Assembly: GCF_003074055.1 (NCBI RefSeq)
Contig: NZ_CP029043.1
Coordinates: forward strand, 5,820,501-5,884,500
DNA length: 64,000 nt
From: Streptomyces nigra
GTDB lineage: Bacteria > Actinomycetota > Actinomycetes > Streptomycetales > Streptomycetaceae
Direction: 5' to 3'
Part shown: positions 33,673 through 42,275 of the stretch, piece by piece
How positions within the stretch are numbered: position 1 is the first letter of the stretch
Layout: every line of letters starts with the position of its first letter
Notes under the pieces: model-generated
The model's input: the letters and a program-made list of their open reading frames with translations, nothing else
Told to the model about the DNA's origin: nothing
The model's database searches: none
Position numbers and translations under genes: made by a program

Positions 33673-34680
33673 TCAGTGCCGCTCGCCACCCTGGCCGTCG
33701 CCCGCGCGCGTGGCGTCCGGCGCCGGACGGGCCGTCGGCACCGGGCCGACCGCGGCCATCGGGTCCTCCGCCGCGGGCCGCACGGTCCGGCGGGAGCGCC
33801 GCGGGAGCTTCACCCACAGCAGCACGAGCAGCGCCGCCGCCACCAGGAACGGCAGCACGGCCCCGAACACCACGGCCAGCCAGCGCAGCATCGTCACGAA
33901 CGCGTCCCAGCCGCCCGCGAGGGCGTCCAGGAAGCCCGGGTCGTCGTCCTTCGGGGCCGCCTTCTTCACCGGGGTCTCCGCCAGGGACAGGGTGATGGTG
34001 GCGAGGCTGGTGCGGTCCTTCAGGGACGCCTGCTGGGCGAGCAGCGCCTCCAGGTCGGCCTGGCGGCTGCTCAGCTCGCCCTCCAGCGTCACCACGTCGC
34101 TGAGCTTGGTCGCCCGGTCCATCAGCTCCCGGATCCGGGCCACGCTGGCCCGCTGCGAGGTGATGCGGCTCTGCACGTCGACGACCTGGTCGGTGACGTC
34201 CTGCGCCTTGGCGCTGCGCTCGACGAGCTTGCCCGCGCCCTCCAGCTCGTCGAGGACCTCGGCGTACCGGTCGACCGGCACCCGCAGGACCACGCGCGTG
34301 CGTTCATGACCGTCGCCGCCGCGTGTGGTGGTCTCGTTCCCGACGTAGCCGCCCGCGTTCTCCACCGTGGTGCGGGCCTTGTCGAGCGCCTCGGGCACGT
34401 CCTTGACCCGCACGGTCAGCGAGGCGGTGCGGATGATGTGCGTCGGGGCGGTCTTGGGTGCCGTCGTCGGCTGCTTGCGGGCCCCGCCGCCCGACCCGGA
34501 GTCGGTGACGCCGTCCGGGGCGACGCCCTTGGCGTCCGACTGGGCGGCCTCGCCGCCCGCCGCGGAGTCGGAGGAGACACCGTCGTCGCCGGCGCCGCTG
34601 CACCCGGTGAGCGCGAGCGCGCCGGCCAGCAGGAGGCCGGCGAGGGCCTGGACGGATCGTGTGGAACGCCGTGTGCGCAT
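33673..34680 (-). CDS. DUF4349-family membrane-anchored lipoprotein
   Basis: A 335-residue exported protein. The signal peptide ends in a lipobox, ALTGCSG (cysteine at about residue 27), and a disordered Gly/Ser/Asp linker follows. The DUF4349 domain (residues ~80-270) contains IIRTASLTVRVKDVPEALDKA and a predicted coiled coil around QSRITSQRASVARIRELM. One membrane helix (VVFGAVLPFLVAAALLVLLW, ~283-302) and a basic Pro-rich tail follow. The domain is widespread and uncharacterised. ATG 34680 has a G-rich upstream sequence; a long upstream extension to 35307 is only the shadow of cgoX. It is divergent from cgoX. Confidence 0.8.
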   Translation of the reverse strand: MRTRRSTRSVQALAGLLLAGALALTGCSGAGDDGVSSDSAAGGEAAQSDAKGVAPDGVTDSGSGGGARKQPTTAPKTAPTHIIRTASLTVRVKDVPEALDKARTTVENAGGYVGNETTTRGGDGHERTRVVLRVPVDRYAEVLDELEGAGKLVERSAKAQDVTDQVVDVQSRITSQRASVARIRELMDRATKLSDVVTLEGELSSRQADLEALLAQQASLKDRTSLATITLSLAETPVKKAAPKDDDPGFLDALAGGWDAFVTMLRWLAVVFGAVLPFLVAAALLVLLWVKLPRRSRRTVRPAAEDPMAAVGPVPTARPAPDATRAGDGQGGERH

Positions 34681-34867
34681 GGTGGGTACCCCCGAGGGCT
34701 CGTCGTGGACGACTGACGCCTCTTCGACGCCCGGGCCCGCCGGAACGTTGGCGGCGAACGGTCCCGAAGAGGTCACGGTCGGGACTCGGCCCGGGCACAC
34801 CGGTCCCGGCGTGAAGGGGCCGTACGGCCCTGGCGGCGCTGTCGGTGCCGTTTGAGAGAGTGGGATC

Positions 34868-36349
34868 ATGCGCGAGCACACCCCAGAGCACGAGGAACAC
34901 CGCACCGGGCCCGGTGGCCGGGTCGTCGTCATCGGCGGCGGCATCGCCGGGCTCGCGGCCGCCCACCGGCTGCTGGCCGGCGGCCGTGACGTCACCGTGC
35001 TGGAGGCGTCCGACCGCGTCGGCGGCAAGCTGCTGCCCGGCCGGATCGCCGGGGTGCGCGTGGACCTCGGCGCCGAGTCGATGCTCGCCCGCCGCCCCGA
35101 GGCCGTCGCCCTCGCCCGCGAGGTGGGCCTCGCCGACCGGCTCCAGCCGCCCGCCACCGCGAGCGCCTCGATCTGGACGCGCGGCGCCCTGCGCCCCATG
35201 CCCAAGGGCCATGTCATGGGCGTCCCCGGCACCGCCGCCGCCCTGTCAGGACTGCTCACGCCGGAGGGCCTGGCCCGGATCGAGCGCGACGCCGACCTGC
35301 CCCGCACCGAGGTCGGCGACGACGTCGCCGTCGGCGCATACGTCGCCGCCCGCGTGGGCCGCGAGGTCGTCGACCGCCTGGTCGAGCCCCTGCTGGGCGG
35401 CGTGTACGCGGGCGACGCCTACCGCCTCTCGCTGCGCTCCGCCGTCCCCCAGCTCTACCAGGCCGCCCGCACCCACGACTCGCTCACCGAGGCCGTGCGC
35501 GAGATCCAGGCCGGGACCGCCGCCCGGCCGCAGAGCGGACCGGTGTTCATGGGCATCGAGGGCGGCATCGGGCGACTGCCGCTCGCCGTCGCCGCGTCCG
35601 TCCGCGCGCGCGGCGGCGAGATCGTCACCGGCGCGCCCGTCACCGAGCTGCGCCGCGAGGGCCCCACCGGCTGGCGCGTCGTCACCGGCGACCGGGTGCT
35701 GCGCGCCGACGCCGTCGTCGTCGCCGTGCCCGCCCCGGCCGCCGCCGCCCTGCTGCGGGCCGAGGCGCCCGCGGCCGCCGCCGAGCTCGACACCGTCGAG
35801 TACGCCTCCATGGCCCTCATCACCCTCGCCTACCGGCGCGCCGACACCGCCGCCCTGCCCGACGGCAGCGGCTTCCTGGTCCCGCCGGTCGACGGCCGCA
35901 CCATCAAGGCGTCCACGTTCGCCTCCCGCAAATGGGGCTGGATCGCCGACGAGGACCCGGACGTGACGGTGCTGCGGACCTCCGTCGGACGGCATGGCGA
36001 GACGGAGATCCTCACCCGCGACGACGCCGACCTCGTGGAGGTCTCCCGGCGCGACCTAGCCGAGGCCACGGGCCTGGACGCCACACCTCTGGAGACCCGC
36101 GTCACCCGCTGGACCGGCGGACTGCCCCAGTACCCCGTCGGCCACCACGCGCGCGTGGCCCGCGTCCGCGCGCGCGTCGCCGAACTCCCCGGCCTGGCCG
36201 TGTGCGGCGCCCCGTACGACGGCGTGGGCATCCCGGCCTGTATCGCGAGCGCCTACGCCGCCGTCGACCAGCTGGCCGGAGACCTCGGCGGTGTGCAGCG
36301 GCTCACCGCCCACCCGGTGCAGAGTCTGCACGGAGGAGCAGGAGAATGA
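34868..36349 (+). CDS. cgoX: Coproporphyrinogen III oxidase (HemY/CgoX type)
   Basis: A 493-residue FAD enzyme. The N-terminal dinucleotide motif is VVVIGGGIAGLAAAHRLLAGG (residues ~19-39), followed by VLEASDRVGGKL. The C-terminal FAD segment is CGAPYDGVGIPACIASA. It is of the HemG/HemY protoporphyrinogen-oxidase family; in Gram-positive bacteria this branch oxidises coproporphyrinogen III to coproporphyrin III. The neighbouring chdC supports that pathway. ATG 34868 is used. Its stop overlaps the chdC start (ATGA), so the two are translationally coupled. It is often annotated hemG or hemY. Confidence 0.9.
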   Translation: MREHTPEHEEHRTGPGGRVVVIGGGIAGLAAAHRLLAGGRDVTVLEASDRVGGKLLPGRIAGVRVDLGAESMLARRPEAVALAREVGLADRLQPPATASASIWTRGALRPMPKGHVMGVPGTAAALSGLLTPEGLARIERDADLPRTEVGDDVAVGAYVAARVGREVVDRLVEPLLGGVYAGDAYRLSLRSAVPQLYQAARTHDSLTEAVREIQAGTAARPQSGPVFMGIEGGIGRLPLAVAASVRARGGEIVTGAPVTELRREGPTGWRVVTGDRVLRADAVVVAVPAPAAAALLRAEAPAAAAELDTVEYASMALITLAYRRADTAALPDGSGFLVPPVDGRTIKASTFASRKWGWIADEDPDVTVLRTSVGRHGETEILTRDDADLVEVSRRDLAEATGLDATPLETRVTRWTGGLPQYPVGHHARVARVRARVAELPGLAVCGAPYDGVGIPACIASAYAAVDQLAGDLGGVQRLTAHPVQSLHGGAGE

Positions 36350-37086
36350 GGGACATGAGTGACGAAGCCTCCACCACCGAGACCGGCAGGATCCCGAACA
36401 AGGGCAAGCTGGCCAAGGACCTCAACGAGGTCATCCGCTACACCCTCTGGTCGGTCTTCAAGCTGAAGGACGTGCTCCCCGAGGACCGCACGGGCTACGC
36501 CGACGAGGTCCAGGAGCTGTTCGACCAGCTCGCCGCCAAGGACGTGACCGTCCGCGGCACCTACGACGTCTCCGGTCTGCGCGCCGACGCCGACGTCATG
36601 ATCTGGTGGCACGCGGAGACCAGCGACCAGCTGCAGGAGGCGTACAACCTCTTCCGCCGCACCAGGCTGGGCCGCGCCCTGGAGCCCGTCTGGTCGAACA
36701 TGGCGCTGCATCGCCCCGCCGAGTTCAACCGCTCGCACATCCCGGCGTTCCTCGCCGACGAGACGCCCCGCGACTACGTCAGCGTGTACCCGTTCGTGCG
36801 CTCCTACGACTGGTACCTGCTGCCCGACGAGGACCGCCGCCGGATGCTCGCCGACCACGGCAAGATGGCCCGCGGCTACCCGGACGTCCGCGCCAACACG
36901 GTCGCCTCGTTCTCCCTCGGCGACTACGAGTGGATCCTCGCCTTCGAGGCCGACGAGCTGTACCGCATCGTCGACCTCATGCGTCATCTGCGCGGCTCGG
37001 AGGCGCGGCGGCACGTCCGCGAGGAGGTCCCGTTCTACACCGGCCGCCGCAAGTCGGTGGCGGACCTGGTCGCCGGACTGGCCTGA
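36346..37086 (+). CDS. chdC: Coproheme decarboxylase
   Basis: A 246-residue chlorite-dismutase-fold enzyme (formerly HemQ) that converts coproheme III to haem b with peroxide. The likely catalytic tyrosine is in VSVYPFVRSYDWYL and the proximal haem-ligand histidine in LADHGKMARGYPDV, as in actinobacterial ChdC. ATG 36346 overlaps the cgoX stop and follows GGAGGAGCAGG; ATG 36355 three codons on is an alternative. With hemE and cgoX it completes the coproporphyrin-dependent end of haem synthesis. A strong hairpin follows. Confidence 0.92.
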   Translation: MRDMSDEASTTETGRIPNKGKLAKDLNEVIRYTLWSVFKLKDVLPEDRTGYADEVQELFDQLAAKDVTVRGTYDVSGLRADADVMIWWHAETSDQLQEAYNLFRRTRLGRALEPVWSNMALHRPAEFNRSHIPAFLADETPRDYVSVYPFVRSYDWYLLPDEDRRRMLADHGKMARGYPDVRANTVASFSLGDYEWILAFEADELYRIVDLMRHLRGSEARRHVREEVPFYTGRRKSVADLVAGLA

Positions 37087-37097
37087 CGCCTGACGGC

Positions 37098-37128
37098 CGA
37101 AGGCCCGGGGGATCGCCCCGGGCCTTCG
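37098..37128. terminator. Hairpin between convergent chdC and peptidase genes
   Basis: CGAAGGCCCGGGG (37098-37110) pairs exactly with CCCCGGGCCTTCG (37116-37128) around a five-base loop. It can act in both directions. Confidence 0.85.
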
Positions 37129-37155
37129 TGCGCGTTCGCGTCCTGCGGTGTCCGC

Positions 37156-38799
37156 TCAGCCGGCGGCGCGCGGCCGCTCGCCCGGCTTCGTCGCCGCGGG
37201 CCGCTTGGCCTTACGGTCCTCCGCGCGCTGCGGCTCGGGCTGCGGACGTCCCTCGCAGGACGCCCGGCGTCCCGGGAGCCGTCCCTCGAGGAGATAGGCG
37301 TCGACATGCGCGTTGACACACTTGTTGGGGCCGTACGCGATGCCGTGCGTCCCCGCGTTCCGCTCGGTCACCAGCACCGAGCCGGCCAGCCGGCGGTGCA
37401 TCTCCAGCGCCCCGTCGTACGGAGTGGCCGCGTCCCGCTCCGCCGCCAGGATCAGCACCGGCGGCAGCTCGCCCGGCCCGGTCCGCACGTCCACGGGCTG
37501 CTGCCGGGGCGCCTTCCAGAACGCGCACGGCAGGTTCATCCAGGCGTTGTCCCAGGTCTCGAAGGGCGCCACCCGCGCGAGCCGCGTGTTGTCCCGGTCC
37601 CAGACCCTCCAGTCCGTCGGCCAGGGCGCGTCGTTGCACTCCACGGCCGTGTAGACGGCGTTCGTGTTCTCCTCCTCGGCCGCCGCCTCGGTCACCGGTG
37701 ACGCCAGCTCCACCAGCGGCTTGGAGTCGCCCTTCAGATACGCCGACAGCGCCTGCGCGCGCGAGGGCCAGTAGTCGTCGTAGTACCCGGCCTGCAGGAA
37801 CGCCTCCTGCAGCTGCCCCGGTCCGACCCGCCCGCCGGCCGGCTTCGCGGCCAGCCGCGCCCGCGCCTTGTCGTAGCCGCGCTGCACGGCCTCGGCGGTG
37901 CGGCCGAGACCGTAGACGGAGTGGTGCTCGGCCACCCACTCCCGGAAGTCCGCCCAGCGGCTCTCGAACGCCACCGACTGGGCGAGGTTGTTCTGGTACC
38001 AGATCTGCGCCGGGTCCGGGTTCACCGCCGAGTCGAACACCATGCGCCGCACATGGGTGGGGAAGAGGTGCGCGTACAGCGCCCCGAAGTAGGTCCCGTA
38101 CGACGCCCCCATGAACGTCAGCTTCGGCTCGCCCAGCGCGGCGCGCAGGACGTCCAGGTCGCGGGCGTTGTTCAGGGAGTTGTAGTGGCGCAGGGCGCTG
38201 CCCGCGCGCCGGGCGCAGCCGCGCGCGTACGCCTCGGCGCGGGCGATCCGCTCCTTCTTGTACGCCTCGGAGGGGTGGACCGGCGCGAGGGTCGGCGCCT
38301 TCAGGGACTGCTTGGGGTCCTGGCAGGACAGCGGCGCGGACGGCCCGACCCCGCGCGGGGCGTAGCCCACGAGGTCGTACGCGGCCGCCAGCCGCTTCCA
38401 CGCGGGCAGCACCCCGATCAGCGGGAAGTGCAGCCCCGAGGCGCCCGGGCCGCCCGGGTTGTAGACGATGGCGCCCTTGCGCGGCACGCGGTGCTTGCTG
38501 TTGCCGGGGTCCCTATGGGTGGCGGGCACCCGGCTGACGGTGAGCTTGATCTGTCTGCCGTACGGGCGCGCGTAGTCGAGGGGGACGGAGACCGTCCCGC
38601 ACTTCACGTTCTCCGGGAGGCCCTGGCTCTTGGGGCAGCGGCCGAAGTCGATGCCGGCGGTCTCGGCGCGCAGGGCGGCGACCGCTGTGCCGTGTCTCTC
38701 GCTCCAGCCGGGGGCGGCCCCGGTGGCTCCTGCCGGTGCGGCGGACAGGGTCGTCAGGAGCAGTGCCCCCGCGGCCGAGTAGAGGGCGGCAGCTCGCAT
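37156..38799 (-). CDS. Secreted alpha/beta-hydrolase peptidase (tripeptidyl aminopeptidase / SlpD-SlpE type)
   Basis: A 547-residue exported hydrolase. The signal peptide covers about residues 1-27 (ALYSAAGALLLTTLSAAPAGA). The oxyanion region is VYNPGGPGASGLH, the nucleophile elbow GASYGTYFGALYA, and the acid and base of the triad fall in ILAAERDAATPYDGA and AGTHGIAYGPNKCV. A C-terminal TAP-like domain and four or more cysteines are present, as in the Streptomyces mycelium-associated proteases Slp and Tap. It removes short peptides from protein N-termini outside the cell. ATG 38799 has GAAGGGA six bases upstream. The tail is Arg/Lys/Pro-rich. Confidence 0.82.
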   Translation of the reverse strand: MRAAALYSAAGALLLTTLSAAPAGATGAAPGWSERHGTAVAALRAETAGIDFGRCPKSQGLPENVKCGTVSVPLDYARPYGRQIKLTVSRVPATHRDPGNSKHRVPRKGAIVYNPGGPGASGLHFPLIGVLPAWKRLAAAYDLVGYAPRGVGPSAPLSCQDPKQSLKAPTLAPVHPSEAYKKERIARAEAYARGCARRAGSALRHYNSLNNARDLDVLRAALGEPKLTFMGASYGTYFGALYAHLFPTHVRRMVFDSAVNPDPAQIWYQNNLAQSVAFESRWADFREWVAEHHSVYGLGRTAEAVQRGYDKARARLAAKPAGGRVGPGQLQEAFLQAGYYDDYWPSRAQALSAYLKGDSKPLVELASPVTEAAAEEENTNAVYTAVECNDAPWPTDWRVWDRDNTRLARVAPFETWDNAWMNLPCAFWKAPRQQPVDVRTGPGELPPVLILAAERDAATPYDGALEMHRRLAGSVLVTERNAGTHGIAYGPNKCVNAHVDAYLLEGRLPGRRASCEGRPQPEPQRAEDRKAKRPAATKPGERPRAAG

Positions 38800-38903
38800 C
38801 GCGTATCCCTTCGGTGCACGGCAGCAACAGAAGGGATATTTCGTTCGCCGGTTGAGGAAGTAAAGCACCGCCCGCCGGTGTCGGCGTCAATGCCCCCTAT
38901 GCG

Positions 38904-39719
38904 TCACGCGAGCCCGGACGTGCCGTCGCGGTGCCGGTCCGGCCCGCGCTCCGGATCGCGGTGCGCGAAGGCGGCCCGCAGCTCCGGCTCGCCGACGGCC
39001 CGCACCCCGCGTACGGCGACGGCGGTGAGGAACGTGCGGTCGTCCGAGCCCCGGGAGCGCCGGGTCAGGGAGTTGAGCAGGCGCTGCCCGGCGGGGGAGG
39101 CCCACTGGGCGTACGGGGAGATCTCGACGCGGGCGATGGCCAGGCAGCTGAGGCTGAGGATCAGGGGGAGCGCGAACCAGAGTGCGACCAGCTGCCCCGG
39201 CATGTCCGAGCGGCCGGGGGTCAGCAGCGCGACGACGCCGAGCACCGGCACGACGGCGGCGGCGAACCGGACCTGACGGATCGCCGCCGTGATGTCGCGG
39301 CGCGGACCGTCGGGCACGGCGAGGCCCGCGCCGACCAGCCGGTCGGCGAGGCTGCCGACGGCGTCTGCGGCGGCCGCCGCGTCCCGCACCGGCGCTATCC
39401 GCGACTGGCCCTCGGGCCCGATGGCCCCGAGCACCGAACGCTCCATCTCGTCCCGGCCGCGCGGATCGACGACCGTCGCCCACCCGGTGTGCGCGAGCAG
39501 CAGCCGCCGCTGCCTGGCCATGGAGACGAGGGTCAGATCGGCGACCCGGCGGGGGCCGCCGGACAGGAACGCCGCCTCGTACAGGGTCAGGTCGTGCCGC
39601 CCCTCGGCCGGTGCGCCGTTCACGTCCGTGGCGGCGGCGTGCACGGCGGCGAGGCACAGCCGGGTGCAGGCCGTGCCGGCGACGGCCCAGGCCAGCAGCA
39701 GGAGGAGGACCCAGAACAT
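38904..39719 (-). CDS. TIGR04222-domain membrane protein
   Basis: A 271-residue protein that I place in the TIGR04222 family on the basis of its N-terminal helix (MFWVLLLLLAWAVAGTACTR), the region LTLYEAAFLSGGPRRVADLT (~45-64) and two central membrane helices (~150-190). Many family members carry a Cys/Gly-rich low-complexity tail; this one has none and ends in a charged PERGPDRHRDGTSGLA. The family is known to me from Streptomyces near DUF692 genes. A DUF692/MNIO enzyme is encoded about 1 kb upstream on the same strand with a DUF4142 gene between. The function is unknown. No clear ribosome-binding site was identified for ATG 39719. Confidence 0.65.
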   Translation of the reverse strand: MFWVLLLLLAWAVAGTACTRLCLAAVHAAATDVNGAPAEGRHDLTLYEAAFLSGGPRRVADLTLVSMARQRRLLLAHTGWATVVDPRGRDEMERSVLGAIGPEGQSRIAPVRDAAAAADAVGSLADRLVGAGLAVPDGPRRDITAAIRQVRFAAAVVPVLGVVALLTPGRSDMPGQLVALWFALPLILSLSCLAIARVEISPYAQWASPAGQRLLNSLTRRSRGSDDRTFLTAVAVRGVRAVGEPELRAAFAHRDPERGPDRHRDGTSGLA

Positions 39720-39818
39720 GCCGTTTTTCTATGCCAGATGACGGGCTCGGCGCCATGGTTTGTTCACCATCCGGACACGGATTTGCAGGGATGTGACGTT
39801 CCGGATCGGGGACAGCCC

Positions 39819-40607
39819 TTAGGGAGTGCCGGTTGTCCGCGGTCGCGGGCTGCTGGCCGCCGGCGGAAGGGAGTACGTCGGTGACGCGTCCGGGTTCACC
39901 GGCTCCACCGGGGCGGCGTCGGCGACCGGGCCGGGCGGTGCCGGGGAGGGGTTCAGCGGAGGCGTGCTGTCGGCGACGAGATCCCGGGCCAGCGCCTCGT
40001 AGTCGACGTGACCGGTGGCCTCCAGGACCCTGATGTGGTCCAGGACCGTGGTGTTGGCGTCGTCGGCCAGCTTGCGGACCAGGGAGTTGCGGGTGCCGGC
40101 CCGCACCTCGGCGACGACCGTGAACACCTTGCCGTGCGCCAGCCGCAGGATGTTGGCGAACCGCGCGTCGAACTCGGTCCCTTCGGCCGCGCCCAGCGTC
40201 TCCAGCCACGCGCGCTGCTGCCCGGTCGGCTCGTCGGGCAGCTGAAGACTCAGCTTGGCGGCGACGTCGCGCACCCGGTCGTCCAGGGACGTGTGCCCTT
40301 CGACGAGGTGCCGCCCCGCGGTCCGTACGGCGTCGGTGGTGCCCTTCTGCTCGGCCAGCCGGCCGGCGGGCAGTTCCCACAGGCCCGCGAGGCGGACCTT
40401 CGTGACGAAGTCGCGGTCGAGGGCGGAGAGCGGTCCGTAGCCGGTCGTGACGGACTGGGCGTTGAGCACGGCGAGTCCGGTGCCCGACCGGTCGGCGTAC
40501 GACCAGATCGGGAAGACCATCGCCGCGAGGGTGGCCACCAGGCCCGTGACGATGAGTCCGGTGCCGCTGAGGACGCCTCGGCCTTTGAGGGGAGGTCGCG
40601 GTCGCAT
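39819..40607 (-). CDS. DUF4142-family exported protein (copy 1)
   Basis: A 262-residue protein with an N-terminal signal anchor (VLSGTGLIVTGLVATLAAMVF). The DUF4142 four-helix domain (~60-205) begins LSALDRDFVTKVRLAGLWEL and contains RHLVEGHTSLDDRVRDVA and TTVLDHIRVLEATGHVDYEA. The C-terminal ~55 residues are Pro/Ala/Ser-rich. The family is ferritin-like in shape and uncharacterised. A paralogue with the same architecture lies at 58289-59038. ATG 40607 is preceded by AGGAGG. It lies between the DUF692 and TIGR04222 genes on the same strand. Confidence 0.8.
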   Translation of the reverse strand: MRPRPPLKGRGVLSGTGLIVTGLVATLAAMVFPIWSYADRSGTGLAVLNAQSVTTGYGPLSALDRDFVTKVRLAGLWELPAGRLAEQKGTTDAVRTAGRHLVEGHTSLDDRVRDVAAKLSLQLPDEPTGQQRAWLETLGAAEGTEFDARFANILRLAHGKVFTVVAEVRAGTRNSLVRKLADDANTTVLDHIRVLEATGHVDYEALARDLVADSTPPLNPSPAPPGPVADAAPVEPVNPDASPTYSLPPAASSPRPRTTGTP

Positions 40608-40742
40608 GAGGTGCCTCCTGTTGCGGCACCGCACGTCAGTGCGCTTCGGGGATGGGATGGGCATATTACTTCGAGTCCACGCCAACCGCCGTCGCGCACC
40701 CCACAGTTGCAATCAGGGCATAGCGGGGTCGATCGGACAAGG

Positions 40743-42104
40743 TCAGCGGCGGAGCAGCACCCGGCGGGTGGCCCGCGCCAGCCGCACGCCCGGCCGCCGG
40801 GAGTGCGGCTTCGGACCCGAGCGCTCCTGCCACCACTCCCGCAGCTCCGCCCGGGCGCCGGCTTCCGCGGGCCGCTCCTCGGCGAGCAGACGGCCGGCGA
40901 AGTCCAGAGCGTCCTGCCGGTAGCCACCGGTCATGGGGTGCCGCTGCGCGTACGCGAGGAACGCGGGCCGGTACCCCTCCCCGAGGATCACCGGCAGTTC
41001 CGGCGCCACCTTGGCCACCACGTCCGCCCGCTTCGCGGCCAGCGCCCGCGCCTGCACCCCGAGCCGTACCCGGTCGAAGCCCTCCGGCGCCGGGGTCCCC
41101 GCGACGAGCGCGGACAGCAGGGCCGTCTGCTCCAGGGCCAGCCGCTCCCGGACCGGCGCGGGCGCCTCGGGGACCGCGCGGGCCTCCGTCCGTACGGGCT
41201 CGGGGCGGTCCTCCGTCCGTACGGGCTCGGGGGGCGTCACCGCCCGTCCGGGCTGAGGGAGGGCCTCCGTCCGCTCGGCCCCGCCCGTCGTCAGCGCCTC
41301 CCGGATGGTGTCCAGCTCGCGCTCCAGCTCCTCGGGCGCGGGGAAGTTCTCGTCGCGCTCCAGCAGCACCCCCGGCGGGGACACCCGGGACGCGAGGTCC
41401 GTCAGGATGTCGAGGACCGGCCGGGGCACCGGGTGCGCGTGGCTGTCGTGCCAGACGCCGTCCCGCTCGAAGCCGCCCGCCACATGCACGTACGCCAGGG
41501 CCTCCAGCGGCAGTTCGGCGAGCGCCTTGGCGGGGTCCTCGCCCCGGTTGACGTGGTTGGTGTGCAGGTTGGCCACGTCGATGAGCAGCCGTACGCCGGT
41601 GCGGTCGGCCAGCTCGTACAGGAACTGGCCCTCCGTCATCTCCTCGCCCGGCCAGGAGAACAGGGCCGCGATGTTCTCCACGGCGAGCGGCACGGGCAGC
41701 GCGTCCTGCGCGATCCGTACGTTCTCGCACAGCACGTCGAGGGCGTCCCGGGTGCGGGGCACCGGCAGGAGGTGCCCCGCCTCCAGACGCGGGGACGCGG
41801 TCAGCGCGCCGCCCGCCCGGACGAACGCGATGTGCTCGGTGACCAGGGGCGAGCCCAGCGCCTCCGCCCGCTCGGCGAGCGCGGTCAGCCGTCCCTCGTC
41901 GGGACGCTCCGCGCCGCCCAGGCCCAGCGAGACGCCGTGCGGGACCACGGTCACCCCGCGCTCCCGCAGCCGCAGCAGGGACTCCGGGAGGTGTCCGGGG
42001 CAGACGTTCTCGGCGACCGCCTCGACCCAGTCGACACCCGGCATGCGCTCCACGGCGTCCGCGATCTCCGGACGCCACCCGATCCCGGTCCCCAGCCGCA
42101 CCAT
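40743..42104 (-). CDS. DUF692 (MNIO-type) enzyme with an additional C-terminal domain
   Basis: A 453-residue protein. Residues ~1-275 form a DUF692 TIM barrel. Conserved metal-ligand candidates can be read: His56 (VPHGVSLGLG), His91 (TEHIAFV), Glu144 (AVENIAAL), Asp176, His181 and His184 (LIDVANLHTNHVN), His207 (YVHVAGG), Asp220, His222 and His224 (WHDSHAHP) and Glu249 (LLERDENFP). This is the multinuclear iron oxidase pattern of MbnB and related enzymes that modify cysteine-containing peptides. A Pro/Glu/Arg linker with a repeated PEPVRTE follows, then a helical domain (~300-430, VILGEGYRPAFLAYAQRHP) that resembles the DUF2063/HvfC-type partner proteins. ATG 42104 is chosen with GGAGG upstream. 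The substrate is unknown. Confidence 0.8.
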   Translation of the reverse strand: MVRLGTGIGWRPEIADAVERMPGVDWVEAVAENVCPGHLPESLLRLRERGVTVVPHGVSLGLGGAERPDEGRLTALAERAEALGSPLVTEHIAFVRAGGALTASPRLEAGHLLPVPRTRDALDVLCENVRIAQDALPVPLAVENIAALFSWPGEEMTEGQFLYELADRTGVRLLIDVANLHTNHVNRGEDPAKALAELPLEALAYVHVAGGFERDGVWHDSHAHPVPRPVLDILTDLASRVSPPGVLLERDENFPAPEELERELDTIREALTTGGAERTEALPQPGRAVTPPEPVRTEDRPEPVRTEARAVPEAPAPVRERLALEQTALLSALVAGTPAPEGFDRVRLGVQARALAAKRADVVAKVAPELPVILGEGYRPAFLAYAQRHPMTGGYRQDALDFAGRLLAEERPAEAGARAELREWWQERSGPKPHSRRPGVRLARATRRVLLRR

Positions 42105-42275
42105 CGTCCCCACCTCCACCTCGTGCCTGCCCCGCCGTCCGCCTCCCCGACGGGCCCCGCGTGACGGGGGTATGGCCCCGCGCGGACCCGCCCGAACCCT
42201 CGGGGCGCCGGCTTCAGAGCAACATTTGAGGTTGGCCGCGCCCCCCGGTTCGTACGTGCGGGACGGCCGGTGCGT

